Shown: positions 24,871 to 35,793, counted from the stretch's first letter. The stretch is 54,118 bases of DNA from Shewanella sp. TC10 (GCF_009663145.1 NZ_VKHR01000035.1:44-54161), one strand, 5' to 3'. A program made the numbers and translations. Notes: generated by a model from the sequence alone, not told the origin.

Positions 24871-25638
24871 ATGTCATTAACGTCTGTATCTCGCCAGCAA
24901 TTATCCAAATATCTAAATGATTTTCTTAATGTAAACCAATTTAAAGATTATGCGCCCAATGGGCTGCAGGTGCAGGGAACTGAAGAGATAAAAACGATTG
25001 TAACTGGTGTTACAGCTTGCCAAGCTTTGATTGAGCAAGCTGCAGCGCTGAATGCTGATGCTATTTTAGTTCATCACGGATTTTTTTGGAAAAATGAGCC
25101 AGAAGTGATAACAGGGATGAAATACAATCGAATTAAAGCCTTAATGACTCACGACATTAATTTATTCGGCTATCATTTACCTTTAGATGCGCATGATACC
25201 TTAGGCAATAATGCAGAACTTGCCAATCAATTAGGTTTAATCGATGTAGAAGTGTGTACTGAGATCCCGCAAAACTTGCTATGGAAGGGGAAATTGCCTA
25301 AACCATTGAGCGTTTTGCAAATGAATGAGCTGTTGGCTGCAAAACTGAATAAAGAACCACTTCATATCGGTGATGAAACCCAGTCTATTTCTACGCTCGC
25401 TTGGTGTACCGGTGGAGCGCAAGATTATATCGATCATGCTGCATCGCTTGGCGTCGATGCGTTTATTAGTGGTGAAGTGTCAGAACGTACATTTCATTGT
25501 GCTATGGAGCAAGGGATCCATTATTTTGCTGCAGGTCACCATGCGACTGAGCAATTTGGTATACAAGCTTTAGGGGAACATTTAGCGCAAGAATTCGGCA
25601 TTACGCATCATTTTATTGATATTGTTAATCCAGTTTAA
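24871..25638 (+). CDS. ybgI: Nif3-like dinuclear metal-centre protein (YbgI)
   Basis: Member of the Nif3/DUF34 family, 255 residues, forming a hexameric toroid with a two-metal site in structures of the enteric homolog. The biochemical role is not settled despite the label GTP cyclohydrolase 1 type 2 homolog. Metal-ligand motifs are visible: ILVHHGFFW, YHLPLDAHDTLGNNAEL and the distal AGHHATEQFG. The C-terminal half contains GGAQDYIDHAASLGVDAFISGE. It is followed after 29 bases by the antiporter gene and probably shares its transcript. Confidence 0.93.
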   Translation: MSLTSVSRQQLSKYLNDFLNVNQFKDYAPNGLQVQGTEEIKTIVTGVTACQALIEQAAALNADAILVHHGFFWKNEPEVITGMKYNRIKALMTHDINLFGYHLPLDAHDTLGNNAELANQLGLIDVEVCTEIPQNLLWKGKLPKPLSVLQMNELLAAKLNKEPLHIGDETQSISTLAWCTGGAQDYIDHAASLGVDAFISGEVSERTFHCAMEQGIHYFAAGHHATEQFGIQALGEHLAQEFGITHHFIDIVNPV

Positions 25639-25667
25639 CTTTCTGATATCGCTTAAGGAATAGCATT

Positions 25668-27602
25668 ATGACTGAGTATTTCATCCAAGCATTTATCTAC
25701 CTATCAGCTGCAGTTATTGCAGTTCCGATAGCACAAAGAATGGGCTTAGGCTCAGTGCTCGGCTACTTAATCGCTGGGGTGGTTATTGGTCCGATCGTTG
25801 GATTAGTTGGCAGTGAAACGAACACCATTCAGCATTTTGCTGAATTCGGTGTGGTCATGATGTTATTTTTAGTAGGTCTCGAGCTTGAACCTAAAATGCT
25901 GTGGTCAATGCGGCATCGATTAGTCGGCATGGGTGGCCTACAGGTAGGCTTATCGGCAGGTATTGTGATGGCCATAGCATTGATGTTTGATATGCCTTGG
26001 ACGGTGGCGCTAACCATTGGTTTAATTTTCTCACTTTCTTCGACTGCGATTGTACTGCAAACGTTGAACGAGAAAGGGTTGACCAAAACCTCTGCGGGTA
26101 AAAATGCGTTTGGAGTATTGTTATTCCAAGATATTGCCGTGATCCCAATGCTTGCGCTTATTCCACTTTTGGCCCAGCCTGAATTAGTTGAAGCTGCGCA
26201 GACAACGGTCGCCAGTGCTGCTGAACATCATGAAGAATTGTCTCTAGTGGCAGATTTACACGGCGGTTTGTATGCGCTGATACTGGTTCTTTCAATCGGT
26301 TTAGTTGTATTTGGTGGGCATTATTTGAGTCGACCTGTTTTTAGATTTATTGCTGATTCTGGTGTGCGTGAAATCTCAACCGCTGCGGCTTTATTGTTAG
26401 TGATTGGTATTGCAACCTTAATGAGCTTAGTTGGTGTTTCACCAGCTCTTGGCACCTTCTTAGCGGGTGTGGTTCTCGCTAACAGTGAATTTAAACATGA
26501 GCTTGAAACACATATTGGCCCTTTTAAAGGACTCTTGTTAGGCTTGTTCTTTATTACCGTAGGGGCTGGAATCGACTTTGAAATTCTGTGGAATTATTTA
26601 GGGGCTATTTTAGGTATTACTGCAGCAGTGATGATTTTAAAAGCGCTGGTATTGCTCATGTTGAGCTTTATGTTTCGCATCAAAGGCAGCGATAGGTGGT
26701 TATATACCTTAAGTTTGGCGCAAGCAGGGGAGTTTGGATTTGTACTATTAAGCTTTAGCCAACAAAATCATGTCATTTCACCTGAAATAGCGCAGCCATT
26801 ATCGATAGTCGTTGCTTTATCAATGTTCTTGACTCCAGGCTTATTCATCTTTTATGAGAAAGTCATTTTACCTAAGTACCAGAAAACATCGAATGACCGT
26901 GAGCACGATGAAGTAGATGAGCAAGGCACCGTCATTATTGCGGGTATAGGCCGTTTTGGCCAGATTGTGAACCGACTATTACTGTCTAATGGCGTTAAAA
27001 CGGTAGTACTAGATCATCAAGCTACTCAAGTAGACAATTTACGTAGAATCAACACTAAAGCCTACTATGGTGATGCCACTCGACCTGACTTACTTGAAAC
27101 TGCGGGAGTTGCTACGGCTTCGGCATTTGTTGTAGCGATTGATAACCCACAGAGCAGCGTAGAATTGGTTAAACACCTTAAGCATAAATATCCTAACTTA
27201 AAAGTGATTAGCCGAGCTTTTGACCGCGGTCACGGTCATTTATTACGTCAAGCAGGAGCAGATTATGTTGAATCTGAAACATTTCGTTCTGCGCTGAAAG
27301 TCGGTGCTGAGTCAATGAAAGCCATGGGGTTCTCTTCAGAGTTAGTCGAAAGGCAAAAACAGACTTATATGAAGGTTGAAAAAGAAGCTTCAGAAGTGCT
27401 GTATAATGAATGGGTCGGTCGTTCTGACGGTGAGAAGTTTGGCGGTGACTTTATTAATCTATTCATTGAATATGAAGAGCGTTTGAAAGAAGCGATTGAA
27501 GCAGATACTGAGGCTTATAAGAGTCAACGTTTTGCCCAAGAAGCGCCATGTGAAAATAAAGATTGTAACGAAGAAGATGGCGAAACTCGCGTCCACTCGT
27601 AA
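25668..27602 (+). CDS. Kef-type cation:proton antiporter with RCK domain
   Basis: CPA2-family inner-membrane antiporter of 644 residues, closest in layout to KefB/KefC, the glutathione-gated K+ efflux systems that acidify the cytosol during electrophile stress. About 12 membrane segments span residues 1-390 (QRMGLGSVLGYLIAGVVIGP; FLVGLELEP; LFQDIAVIPM; GTFLAGVVLANSEFKHELE). A TrkA-N/RCK Rossmann domain follows at about 412-530 (VIIAGIGRFGQIVNRLLLSNG, YYGDATRPDLLETAG). The C-terminal tail is acidic and contains CENKDCNEEDG. No KefF/KefG ancillary gene is adjacent, so glutathione gating is likely but not shown. An AAGGAA site precedes the ATG. Confidence 0.92.
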   Translation: MTEYFIQAFIYLSAAVIAVPIAQRMGLGSVLGYLIAGVVIGPIVGLVGSETNTIQHFAEFGVVMMLFLVGLELEPKMLWSMRHRLVGMGGLQVGLSAGIVMAIALMFDMPWTVALTIGLIFSLSSTAIVLQTLNEKGLTKTSAGKNAFGVLLFQDIAVIPMLALIPLLAQPELVEAAQTTVASAAEHHEELSLVADLHGGLYALILVLSIGLVVFGGHYLSRPVFRFIADSGVREISTAAALLLVIGIATLMSLVGVSPALGTFLAGVVLANSEFKHELETHIGPFKGLLLGLFFITVGAGIDFEILWNYLGAILGITAAVMILKALVLLMLSFMFRIKGSDRWLYTLSLAQAGEFGFVLLSFSQQNHVISPEIAQPLSIVVALSMFLTPGLFIFYEKVILPKYQKTSNDREHDEVDEQGTVIIAGIGRFGQIVNRLLLSNGVKTVVLDHQATQVDNLRRINTKAYYGDATRPDLLETAGVATASAFVVAIDNPQSSVELVKHLKHKYPNLKVISRAFDRGHGHLLRQAGADYVESETFRSALKVGAESMKAMGFSSELVERQKQTYMKVEKEASEVLYNEWVGRSDGEKFGGDFINLFIEYEERLKEAIEADTEAYKSQRFAQEAPCENKDCNEEDGETRVHS

Positions 27603-27622
27603 TGTTGTAAATTACATGTATT

Positions 27623-27651
27623 AAAAAGGCCGTCATACGACGGCCTTTTTT
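27623..27651. terminator. Bidirectional terminator
   Basis: GGCCGTC, ATAC, GACGGCC with A5 and T6 flanks, between the convergent antiporter gene and metG. Confidence 0.93.
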
Positions 27652-27679
27652 ACGAATTATTGCAGCTTGATTATGCTGA

Positions 27680-29725
27680 TTACATCACTCGCATACCTGG
27701 TTTAGCGCCAGCATGTGGCTCTAAAATCCAGATATCTTTACCACCAGGGCCTGCAGCTAATACCATACCTTCTGATTCACCAAATTTCATTTTACGTGGT
27801 GCAAGGTTAGCTACCATGACAGTATGCTTGCCGATTAAATCTTCAGGGGCATAAGCCGATTTGATACCAGCAAATACTTGTTTAGTCTCACCGCCTAAAT
27901 CGAGTTCTAATCTTAACAGCTTGTTAGCTTTTTCGATGTGCTCGGCTTTGGCAATAAGCGCGATACGCAAATCGATTTTAGCAAAGTCATCAAAAGTAAT
28001 TTCCGGCGCTAATGGCTCTTTTTCAAGTTCTGTTTGAACCGCTTCAACTTTTGGTGCTTCTGTGGTTTGCGTGACTTGAAGATTTTCAGTAGAAGATTCG
28101 ATAATTGCTTCAATGCTTTTCATTTCAATACGCTGCATTAACGCTTTGAATTTAGCTATCTCATGCCCTGCTAAATCTTGGTCTAAATTATTCCAAGTTA
28201 GCGTGATTTGAAGGAAGCTTTCAACGTTGGCTGCAAGAGTTGGTAATACTGGCTTTAAGTAAGTCACTAGAATGCGGAACAAGTTAAGTGCATTACTACA
28301 AACTTGATGCGCTTCTTCTTGCTTATCTTCTTGTTTAATTAACTGCCATGGTGCAGCTTCTGCTACATAAGCATTGGCTAAGTCAGCAAGCGCCATGATT
28401 TCACGCATCGCTTTACCAAACTCGCGTGTTTCGTATAGTTCTGCAATAGTATCTTGTTTAGCAAGGAAGGCTTCAGTTAACGATGTATCGTTAATTTTTG
28501 CTAACTTGCCATCAAAACGCTTACTGATAAAACCTGCCGTACGTGATGCAAGGTTAACTAATTTTCCGACTAAGTCAGAATTAACACGTTGGGCAAAATC
28601 TTCAAGATTTAAATCTAAATCATCAACACGGTTATTCAGTTTTGCAGCGTAGTAGTAACGCAAGTATTCTGGGTCTAAGTTGTCTAAATAAGTCCGTGCT
28701 TTAATGAACGTCCCTTTTGATTTAGACATCTTAGCGCCATTGACAGTGACATAACCGTGAGCAAAGATTGCCGTTGGTTTACGAATGCCTGCACCATCAA
28801 GCACTGCTGGCCAAAATAAACCGTGGAAGTTTACAATATCTTTACCAATGAAGTGATAAAGTTCAGCAGTTGAATCTTTAGCCCAAAAATCATCAAAATT
28901 AATGTCGTCTCTACGATCACATAAGTTTTTAAATGAGCCCATATAGCCGATAGGCGCATCTAACCATACGTAGAAGAATTTACCTGGCTGATCTGGAATT
29001 TCAAAACCGAAGTAAGGCGCATCTCGAGAAATATCCCACTGCTGTAAACCTTGCTCAAACCATTCTCTTAATTTGTTAGCGATTTCAGGTTGCATAGAAC
29101 CTGATGAAAGCCATTCGCCTAACATGGTTTCAAATGCAGGCAAGTCAAAGAAGAAATGCTCACTATCTTTCATGACAGGTGTAGCGCCTGAAACTGAAGA
29201 GTATGGGTTAATCAAATCAGTTGTGCTGTATGTCGCACCGCAGTTATCACAGTTATCACCGTATTGATCTTCACTCTTACATTTCGGGCATGTGCCTTTA
29301 ACGAAGCGATCTGGCAAGAACATTTCTTTTTCTGGATCAAAAAGCTGTGAAATGGTTTTGCTTTTGATGTAGCCGCCTTCTCTCAATTTTAGATAAATTT
29401 GAGTCGAAAGCTCACGGTTTTCATCGCTGTGAGTGCTATGGAAATTATCAAATTGGATATTAAAGTCTGCAAAATCTTGTTCATGTTCTTTTTGAACTTG
29501 TGCAATCATTTCCTCAGGAGTGATACCCATTTGTTGAGCTTTGAGCATGATTGGTGTGCCATGGGCATCATCAGCACAAATATAGTGACATTCATGTCCA
29601 CGAAGCTTTTGGTAGCGAGACCAAATATCAGTTTGAATATACTCAAGCATATGACCTAAATGGATTGGACCATTTGCATATGGGAGGGCACTTGTCACCA
29701 GGATTTTACGTTGTGAATTTGTCAT
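27680..29725 (-). CDS. metG: Methionyl-tRNA synthetase
   Basis: Class I synthetase of 681 residues. The HIGH-type motif [11 protein letters not shown] is near residues 20-30. A four-Cys zinc knuckle ([18 protein letters not shown]) lies at about 146-163, and KMSKS is in [12 protein letters not shown]. The C-terminal domain from about 575 ([20 protein letters not shown]) is the dimerising tRNA-binding domain of the long form. It is divergent from mrp, the same metG/mrp pairing as in enterics. Confidence 0.98.
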   Translation of the reverse strand: MTNSQRKILVTSALPYANGPIHLGHMLEYIQTDIWSRYQKLRGHECHYICADDAHGTPIMLKAQQMGITPEEMIAQVQKEHEQDFADFNIQFDNFHSTHSDENRELSTQIYLKLREGGYIKSKTISQLFDPEKEMFLPDRFVKGTCPKCKSEDQYGDNCDNCGATYSTTDLINPYSSVSGATPVMKDSEHFFFDLPAFETMLGEWLSSGSMQPEIANKLREWFEQGLQQWDISRDAPYFGFEIPDQPGKFFYVWLDAPIGYMGSFKNLCDRRDDINFDDFWAKDSTAELYHFIGKDIVNFHGLFWPAVLDGAGIRKPTAIFAHGYVTVNGAKMSKSKGTFIKARTYLDNLDPEYLRYYYAAKLNNRVDDLDLNLEDFAQRVNSDLVGKLVNLASRTAGFISKRFDGKLAKINDTSLTEAFLAKQDTIAELYETREFGKAMREIMALADLANAYVAEAAPWQLIKQEDKQEEAHQVCSNALNLFRILVTYLKPVLPTLAANVESFLQITLTWNNLDQDLAGHEIAKFKALMQRIEMKSIEAIIESSTENLQVTQTTEAPKVEAVQTELEKEPLAPEITFDDFAKIDLRIALIAKAEHIEKANKLLRLELDLGGETKQVFAGIKSAYAPEDLIGKHTVMVANLAPRKMKFGESEGMVLAAGPGGKDIWILEPHAGAKPGMRVM

Positions 29726-29880
29726 TTTGTCTCAACAATCGATTACACTAAATATATGGTCAAGATACTAACCGATCAAAGTGATTATTTCATCAAACAA
29801 CAACAAAAACGGCTAAATTAGCGCTCATTTTTCTCTAATTCTGGTACACTTGGGCAAATTTATTGCTGGGAGTTCTGCTT

Positions 29881-30996
29881 TTGTCTACTTCGCATACAGA
29901 TTATCAATTAAGTGATGACCTTCTTGGTCCAGTATTGAGTATTTTAGATGCATTTCAAGATCCATATTTAGCCGAAGGGTTAGTGTCTGCGGGTTGCGTT
30001 AACAAACTAGCCATTGAGGGCAAACGTTTGTTATTAGGCTTGGTTTATCCATATCCTTGTATGACGCAGTACCGTGATACCGTCATGGATGTGACTAAAA
30101 AATTAGCCGTATTAGATGCTATCGACGAAGTAGAATGTGAAATTGACTTCCAGCCTCGCGTATTTTCAGCTATTGCTTCTGTAGAGCCTATTCCGAACAT
30201 CAAGCAAGTGATTGCTGTCGCTTCAGGAAAAGGCGGCGTGGGTAAATCAACCACAGCCGTTAACCTAGCGTTAGCGTTAAAAGCTGAAGGTGCTGAAGTT
30301 GGTATTTTAGATGCCGATATCTATGGCCCATCTATTCCAATGATGCTTGGGCTACAAGGTTTTAAACCGACATCTCCAGATGGCAAAATGATGACAGCAG
30401 CTTCGGCTCACGGCATTGCTGCGCAATCAATTGGCTTTATGTTAGGCGATGGAGAAGCGGCTGTTTGGCGTGGACCGATGGCTGCAGGTGCTTTAAACCA
30501 ATTATTAACAGAAACCCAGTGGCCTGAACTGGATTATTTAGTGATTGATTTGCCACCTGGAACAGGTGACATACAATTAACCTTGTCGCAAAAGTTTCCT
30601 GTAAGCGGCACTGTCGTGGTGACAACACCGCAAGATATCGCACTTGAAGATGCCAAAAAAGGTATCACCATGTTCCAAAAAGTTGATATTCCAGTATTGG
30701 GTATTATCGAGAACATGAGCTTTCATTTATGTCCGGAGTGTGGTCACAAAGAACACCCATTTGGCACCCACGGCGGTAGCAAGATAGCAGAGCGCTACGA
30801 AGTACCATTATTGGGGGCATTGCCGCTTAATATTAATATTCGTGAATCAATGGATGAAGGTAACCCTGCGGTTGTTAGTAAACCAGATTCAGAAGTTGCA
30901 GCAATTTATCGTGAAATAGCCCGTAAAGTCGGTGCTCAACTTGCGAAGCAGCAAAATAAAAACACAGTTTCAATTAGTATTTCAGACGACGAGTAA
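29881..30996 (+). CDS. mrp: Iron-sulfur carrier Mrp/ApbC
   Basis: P-loop NTPase of the Mrp/NBP35 family that carries and transfers Fe-S clusters; 371 residues. An N-terminal DUF59/MIP18-like domain of about 90 residues is followed by the deviant Walker A GKGGVGKST, then DADIYGPSIPMMLG and VIDLPPGTGD. The bridging cysteines are in LCPECGHKEH. I choose the TTG at 29881 (MSTSHTDYQ) because GGGAG lies 8 bases before it. An earlier TTG at 29863 would place that site inside the gene. It is followed by udk after 9 bases. Confidence 0.96.
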   Translation: MSTSHTDYQLSDDLLGPVLSILDAFQDPYLAEGLVSAGCVNKLAIEGKRLLLGLVYPYPCMTQYRDTVMDVTKKLAVLDAIDEVECEIDFQPRVFSAIASVEPIPNIKQVIAVASGKGGVGKSTTAVNLALALKAEGAEVGILDADIYGPSIPMMLGLQGFKPTSPDGKMMTAASAHGIAAQSIGFMLGDGEAAVWRGPMAAGALNQLLTETQWPELDYLVIDLPPGTGDIQLTLSQKFPVSGTVVVTTPQDIALEDAKKGITMFQKVDIPVLGIIENMSFHLCPECGHKEHPFGTHGGSKIAERYEVPLLGALPLNINIRESMDEGNPAVVSKPDSEVAAIYREIARKVGAQLAKQQNKNTVSISISDDE

Positions 30997-31005
30997 GGTT
31001 AAGTA

Positions 31006-31644
31006 ATGAATTCTCAGCAATGTGTCATTATTGGTATCGCAGGTGCTTCAGCATCAGGCAAAAGTTTAATTGCCCAAACGATTTTTGAAGAGCTTAAGCG
31101 TGACCTAGGCACAGATCAAATCGGTGTGATTAATGAAGACGCTTATTACCGTGACCAAAGTCATATGACAATGGAAGACCGTGTTAAAACTAATTATGAT
31201 CATCCTAAAGCACTGGATCATCAGCTATTAGCTGAACACCTTAAGCAATTAAAGAAAGGTGAGCAGGTTAACATCCCTTGTTATAGCTACAAAGAACATA
31301 CTCGTATGACTAAAACCCTTGATATGCAACCTAAAAAGGTCATTATTTTAGAAGGGATTTTATTGTTAACCGATCCGAAACTACGAGAACTGATGGATGC
31401 CAGCGTATTTATGGATACGCCATTGGATATCTGTTTCTTACGTCGTTTAACACGTGATGTTGCCGAGCGTGGTCGTACTATGGAGTCAGTTATTGCACAG
31501 TACAAAGCCACTGTTCGCCCTATGTTTTTACAGTTCATCGAACCATCAAAACAGCACGCTGATATTATTGTCCCTCGAGGTGGTAAAAATCGCATTGCAA
31601 CAGATATTCTTAAAGCAAGAATTCAGCATCTGTTAGCGAGATAA
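31006..31644 (+). CDS. udk: Uridine kinase
   Basis: Pyrimidine salvage kinase phosphorylating uridine and cytidine; 212 residues, the usual size. The P-loop [10 protein letters not shown] is near residue 14. [12 protein letters not shown] and SYKEHTRM form the nucleoside pocket, and [19 protein letters not shown] is the lid. It is 9 bases downstream of mrp on the same transcript. Only a weak hairpin follows. Confidence 0.97.
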   Translation: MNSQQCVIIGIAGASASGKSLIAQTIFEELKRDLGTDQIGVINEDAYYRDQSHMTMEDRVKTNYDHPKALDHQLLAEHLKQLKKGEQVNIPCYSYKEHTRMTKTLDMQPKKVIILEGILLLTDPKLRELMDASVFMDTPLDICFLRRLTRDVAERGRTMESVIAQYKATVRPMFLQFIEPSKQHADIIVPRGGKNRIATDILKARIQHLLAR

Positions 31645-31686
31645 TCTAAAGATAACAAGGATGTGATCTCAGATTTTCTAGATAAG

Positions 31687-31706
31687 GGCTCCATTATTTT
31701 GGAGCC
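31687..31706 (+). terminator. Weak hairpin after udk
   Basis: GGCTCC, 8 nt, GGAGCC, followed by TCAATTCTT rather than a true T-run. It may be a poor terminator for mrp-udk. Confidence 0.35.
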
Positions 31707-31822
31707 TCAATTCTTAACTGAGGCCACTCTGGCATCAGTGTCTATATACATTTTTATTCACGCTTGTCAGTATCTACAATCACTATTTTGCAATGTTTGC
31801 TATTAGCTGCGAATATTGAATC

Positions 31823-31858
31823 AATAGTTAGTTAAGAATATATAGTTAGTTAAGAATA
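31823..31858. repeat. 18-bp tandem duplication upstream of pabC
   Basis: ATAGTTAGTTAAGAATAT (31823-31840) is immediately repeated with one change (31841-31858). It lies within the 269-bp region between udk and pabC, about 55 bases before the pabC start, where a promoter is expected. Confidence 0.85.
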
Positions 31859-31913
31859 AATAAGCCTGCCTATATTATTTTACGAGCTTATTTAACCATG
31901 AGTTAAGGAAATC

Positions 31914-32759
31914 ATGTCTTCGGTATTTGTGAATGGACAATCTGATAATACGATTCAAGCTCTCGATAGGGGACTTGCCTATGGAGATGGGGCATTTGCC
32001 ACTATGCGAGTCTGTGATGGTCAGATTTTATTTTTGACTGAACATTTACTAAGACTGCAACAAACCTGTCAAAGATTAGGCTTTAGCATTCCAGATATTA
32101 ATTCAATATCGCAGCGTTTAAATGTTCATGCTCAAACACTAAGACAAGGCTGTATTAAACTACTGCTTAGTCGCGGAGTCGGCGGACGTGGATATACTGC
32201 TCCTGAATCACCTAATATTTCCGAAGTTATTTCTTTGCATGATGTACCCGCTTCGTATGCAAACTGGCAAGCTTGTGGAATATCTTTAGCACTTTCGCCT
32301 GTTTTATTAGGCAAACAGCCGTTACTTGCTGGAATGAAGCATCTTAATCGTCTTGAGCAAGTACTGGTGAAGCAACAAGCACTTCCAGAAAGCGTTGATG
32401 ACTGGTTAGTTTTAGATGCTGATAACTATGTTGTTGAGTCTTCAATGGCGAATATATTTATTGTTAAAGGTGAGCAGGTGATAACACCTGCGATGAATCA
32501 ATGTGGCGTATCAGGCGTGATGCGCGAACAAGTGATCGATGCCTTATTAACGAACAATATTGTGGTAATGGCGAAAGCGATAAGCTTGACTGATTTACAA
32601 AATGCTGAGCATGTATTTATCACTAATAGTTTATTAGGTATGGTGAATATCAATAGCATTAATATGGGTGTGATTAATTCAAATTTAAGCTCAAGCCATC
32701 ATTATAAACCGTGGGCAATGACCCATAACGTATTAACTCAGCTTAACCTTTTATACTAG
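31914..32759 (+). CDS. pabC: Aminodeoxychorismate lyase
   Basis: PLP-dependent class IV aminotransferase-fold lyase that turns 4-amino-4-deoxychorismate into p-aminobenzoate and pyruvate for folate; 281 residues. The opening FVNGQSDNTIQALDRGLAYGDGAFATMRV matches PabC/IlvE. The catalytic Lys is in GMKHLNRLEQV. The cofactor segment VVESSMANIFIV follows. An AAGGAA site precedes the ATG. It is the first gene of pabC-mltG-tmk-holB-pilZ-tatD. In enterics fabF stands directly before pabC, but here fabF is at the left end of the window. Confidence 0.96.
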   Translation: MSSVFVNGQSDNTIQALDRGLAYGDGAFATMRVCDGQILFLTEHLLRLQQTCQRLGFSIPDINSISQRLNVHAQTLRQGCIKLLLSRGVGGRGYTAPESPNISEVISLHDVPASYANWQACGISLALSPVLLGKQPLLAGMKHLNRLEQVLVKQQALPESVDDWLVLDADNYVVESSMANIFIVKGEQVITPAMNQCGVSGVMREQVIDALLTNNIVVMAKAISLTDLQNAEHVFITNSLLGMVNINSINMGVINSNLSSSHHYKPWAMTHNVLTQLNLLY

Positions 32760-32778
32760 AGCCCTTATTTAAAATAAT

Positions 32779-33789
32779 ATGAAAAAAACCATCACCATTT
32801 TACTTACATCCTTGATGACTCTGACAACAGTAGCCTGTGTTGTTGGCTTTTTAGGATATCAGCAGATTATTGCTTATCCAGAGCAAATGTTATCAATTGA
32901 TGAACCAACAGAATTGACCATAGCTCAGGGCATGAATGTCACCAAACTGGGTTCTGACTTAGAAAACAAGCAAATCATTACTGATAGTTGGAAACTTAAG
33001 TACTTACTTAAAATCAAGCCTGAATATGCTCATATTCGCACTGGTTTATATCAAATTGCTCCAGGAGACTCTATCGGAAGTTTACTGACCAAGTTAAATC
33101 GCGGCGACGAAATGACATTCTCAATTACGTTAATTGAAGGCAAAACGATTAAAGAGTGGCATGAAGCGTTAGCGGACTTACCTCATTTAACTTTTGATGC
33201 TGAAGTTTTTAACCGTGTTTTGCTTAAAAATGGAGATGAATCAGGCTTACCTGAAGGAAAATTCTTCCCAGAGACTTATCAATATCAAGCGAATGACTCT
33301 CTCGAATCGATTTTAAATCGTAGCTATTTAATGATGCAAAAAACACTGGAAGCGGCTTGGAGTGAGCGAGATACCGATCTTAAGTTAAAAACACCTTATG
33401 AGTTACTCACAATTGCGTCAATTATTGAAAAAGAGACCGGTAAGCCTTCTGAGCGTGACTGGGTGGCGGCTGTATTTAATAATCGCTTGAAGTTAGGCAT
33501 GCGCTTGCAGACAGATCCAACCGTTATTTACGGAATGGGTGACCGATATAAAGGCAATATTACCCGTAGCGATTTACGTGAGCATACCCCATTCAATACA
33601 TATCGAATCAATGGTTTACCGCCAACGCCCATAGCGGCACCGAGTAAAGCTGCAATTTTTGCTGCGGCAAAACCAGCAGATGTAAACTACTTATATTTTG
33701 TCTCACGCAACGATGGCAGTCATGTGTTTTCAGAGACATTAGCGCAACATAACCGCGCAGTAAACGAATACCAGAGAAATAGAAAATGA
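32779..33789 (+). CDS. mltG: Endolytic murein transglycosylase MltG
   Basis: Inner-membrane lytic transglycosylase that cuts nascent glycan strands and may set their length; 336 residues. One N-terminal membrane segment (about 5-27) is followed by a LysM-like subdomain and the YceG core. The catalytic Glu is in [20 protein letters not shown], and [13 protein letters not shown] with [17 protein letters not shown] complete the signature. The stop overlaps the tmk start by four bases (ATGA), so they are translationally coupled. Confidence 0.97.
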   Translation: MKKTITILLTSLMTLTTVACVVGFLGYQQIIAYPEQMLSIDEPTELTIAQGMNVTKLGSDLENKQIITDSWKLKYLLKIKPEYAHIRTGLYQIAPGDSIGSLLTKLNRGDEMTFSITLIEGKTIKEWHEALADLPHLTFDAEVFNRVLLKNGDESGLPEGKFFPETYQYQANDSLESILNRSYLMMQKTLEAAWSERDTDLKLKTPYELLTIASIIEKETGKPSERDWVAAVFNNRLKLGMRLQTDPTVIYGMGDRYKGNITRSDLREHTPFNTYRINGLPPTPIAAPSKAAIFAAAKPADVNYLYFVSRNDGSHVFSETLAQHNRAVNEYQRNRK

Positions 33790-34415
33790 CCCAAGAACAA
33801 GCTAAGTTTATCGTGATTGAAGGACTAGAAGGCGCAGGTAAATCAAGCGCTATTGAATTAGTCAAAGCAATCATTACTCAACATACTAAACAAGCACCAG
33901 TATGTACTCGAGAGCCTGGCGGTACGCCCCTTGCTGAAAAAATGCGTGATTTAGTAAAAATTGCCGATGAAACTGACCCTCTTTGTGATGAAGCTGAGTG
34001 CTTATTATTTTACGCGGCTAGAGCACAACTGATTGCCAATGTGATTAAACCAACCTTAGCGAAAGGCACTTGGGTATTAGGCGATCGTCATAACTTATCT
34101 TCATTAGCCTATCAAGGTGGTGGCAGAGGCTTAATGCCTTTAGTTAAATCAATCAGTGATATTACCTTGAAAGGGTTTAAACCTGACTTAACCTTATATC
34201 TAGATATTGACCCGCAATTAGGGCTGACTCGAGCGGCGAATCGTGGTGAGTTAGATAGAATTGAAACTCAAAAGATAGAGTTTTTCGAGCGTGCAAGAGC
34301 AACATTTTTGTCTTTTGCAGCAGAAGACGAGTCAATCATTGTTATAGATGCCAGTCAAACCATTGAGCAAGTGCATGCGCAAATTGCTCATGAATTATCG
34401 GCTAGGTTAGGTTAA
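33786..34415 (+). CDS. tmk: Thymidylate kinase
   Basis: Phosphorylates dTMP to dTDP; 209 residues. The P-loop is [11 protein letters not shown] near residue 12. [16 protein letters not shown] and [16 protein letters not shown] (DR(Y/H) motif and lid) are present. In most enteric enzymes the P-loop ends GKTT, so GKSS is a mild variant. Its start overlaps mltG by four bases and holB follows after 35 bases. Confidence 0.97.
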   Translation: MTQEQAKFIVIEGLEGAGKSSAIELVKAIITQHTKQAPVCTREPGGTPLAEKMRDLVKIADETDPLCDEAECLLFYAARAQLIANVIKPTLAKGTWVLGDRHNLSSLAYQGGGRGLMPLVKSISDITLKGFKPDLTLYLDIDPQLGLTRAANRGELDRIETQKIEFFERARATFLSFAAEDESIIVIDASQTIEQVHAQIAHELSARLG

Positions 34416-34450
34416 GTCATGATACGACAAATGATTACAGCAGGCTTATA

Positions 34451-35410
34451 ATGCAAGCATTTGGTTTACATCAATTACCTTGGTTAGATGCGCCGTTTGA
34501 GCGCTTTATCAATGAGCGTAATAGTGGCCACAGTGCCCATGCTCAACTTGTCAGTATTGACCAAGGCTTAGGTGGCCATATTTTAGCGAATGAAATGGCA
34601 GAAGCGGCAATGTGCACAGCTTTAACCCCTGTGGGTGCTTGTGGCCAATGTAAAAGTTGTTTGTTATTTAAGGCTGGTACACACCCTGATTGTCATGTGA
34701 TTAAGGCTGACGGCACTCAAATTAAAGTCGATCAAATTCGCGACTTATGCCAAAAGCTTACCGTCACAGCTCAGCAAGGTGGTCAACGAGTTGCTATTAT
34801 TTTAAATTGTGAGCAGTTTAATTTAGCGTCAGCGAATGCGTTACTAAAAACACTTGAAGAACCCGGTAATAATATTTTAATCATATTACAGACAGATGTT
34901 CCTTCTCGATTACTAGCAACAATTAAGAGTCGCTGCCAAAAAGTGGCTTTTCATACACCCGATAGAAGACAAGTGTATGACTGGCTGCAAGCTTACCAGA
35001 TGCTGCCAACTGTGAATCCAGGTGAAAAGCCCCATGATGTCACTTGGTGTTTGAGTATGATTGGTGGCCCACTGAAATTAGCTGAAAGCCTCAGTAGCAA
35101 TCATTATCAGCAGTTAATACAGTTTCGTACTGATTGGGCGTTGAGTATTAAGTCAGGCCATTTGACGGGTAGTTTAATTAAGGTTTCTGAACATCAAATT
35201 GTTGATGCGCTTAATGTTTTATATTTGTACTTAAGGCAATATGTGTTAAAAAGTAAAGAGCTAGACGCTTTAGCTATAAGTAACATTATTGGTTTGTCTT
35301 CGAAAGTGGCACAAATGTGTCAACGACTAGCAACAATGGCAAGTATTAATGCTCCGGCTTTATGCCAAGATTATATACTTGAATTTAGACAACTTATTCA
35401 TCTTAAATAA
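34451..35410 (+). CDS. holB: DNA polymerase III delta-prime subunit
   Basis: Clamp-loader delta' subunit, 319 residues. As usual for delta', the Walker A region is degenerate (DQGLGGHILANEMAEAA) and does not bind ATP. The zinc-binding cysteines are in GACGQCKSCLLFKAGTHPDC plus the preceding Cys. SANALLKTLEEPGNN and the SRC motif IKSRCQKVAF support the call. It lies between tmk and pilZ, the order also found in Pseudomonas. Confidence 0.95.
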   Translation: MQAFGLHQLPWLDAPFERFINERNSGHSAHAQLVSIDQGLGGHILANEMAEAAMCTALTPVGACGQCKSCLLFKAGTHPDCHVIKADGTQIKVDQIRDLCQKLTVTAQQGGQRVAIILNCEQFNLASANALLKTLEEPGNNILIILQTDVPSRLLATIKSRCQKVAFHTPDRRQVYDWLQAYQMLPTVNPGEKPHDVTWCLSMIGGPLKLAESLSSNHYQQLIQFRTDWALSIKSGHLTGSLIKVSEHQIVDALNVLYLYLRQYVLKSKELDALAISNIIGLSSKVAQMCQRLATMASINAPALCQDYILEFRQLIHLK

Positions 35411-35422
35411 TAGACTGAGATT

Positions 35423-35749
35423 ATGACCGATCTTGTTGTAAATTTTGATACTCTGCACCAATTGTACAGAGCTTATATGCCATTTATTAAACCAGCAGGT
35501 TTATTTATTTCGACTACAGAAAGCCACTTTTTAGGCCAAGAACTGTCGATATCATATAAGTTACCCGGTACATCGCAAATGACAGACTTTAAAGGTGTTG
35601 TTGTTTGGATTAATCCCCTAGGTGCTTCTGGTGGAAGGCCTGCAGGTATTGGGGTTAAAATTAAAACCGATCCTGAGAGTCATAAACATCACATAGAAAA
35701 ATTACTTTCGAGTGAACTTTCTTCAAGTGATTTGACCTGCACTATGTAG
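35423..35749 (+). CDS. pilZ: PilZ-domain type IV pilus biogenesis protein
   Basis: A 108-residue single-domain PilZ protein. It matches the founding PilZ of type IV pilus assembly, including GLFISTTESHFLGQELSISYKLPG, GVVVWINP and RPAGIGVKI. It lacks the RxxxR c-di-GMP-binding motif before the first strand, as does the Pseudomonas PilZ, which works through pilus ATPase and FimX contacts instead. It sits between holB and tatD, the same place as in Pseudomonas. No other pilus genes are in the window. Confidence 0.9.
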   Translation: MTDLVVNFDTLHQLYRAYMPFIKPAGLFISTTESHFLGQELSISYKLPGTSQMTDFKGVVVWINPLGASGGRPAGIGVKIKTDPESHKHHIEKLLSSELSSSDLTCTM

Positions 35750-35793
35750 CTAGGTATTCTTGCTGGCTTATTTTAGCTTTAGATAGAATTTCA

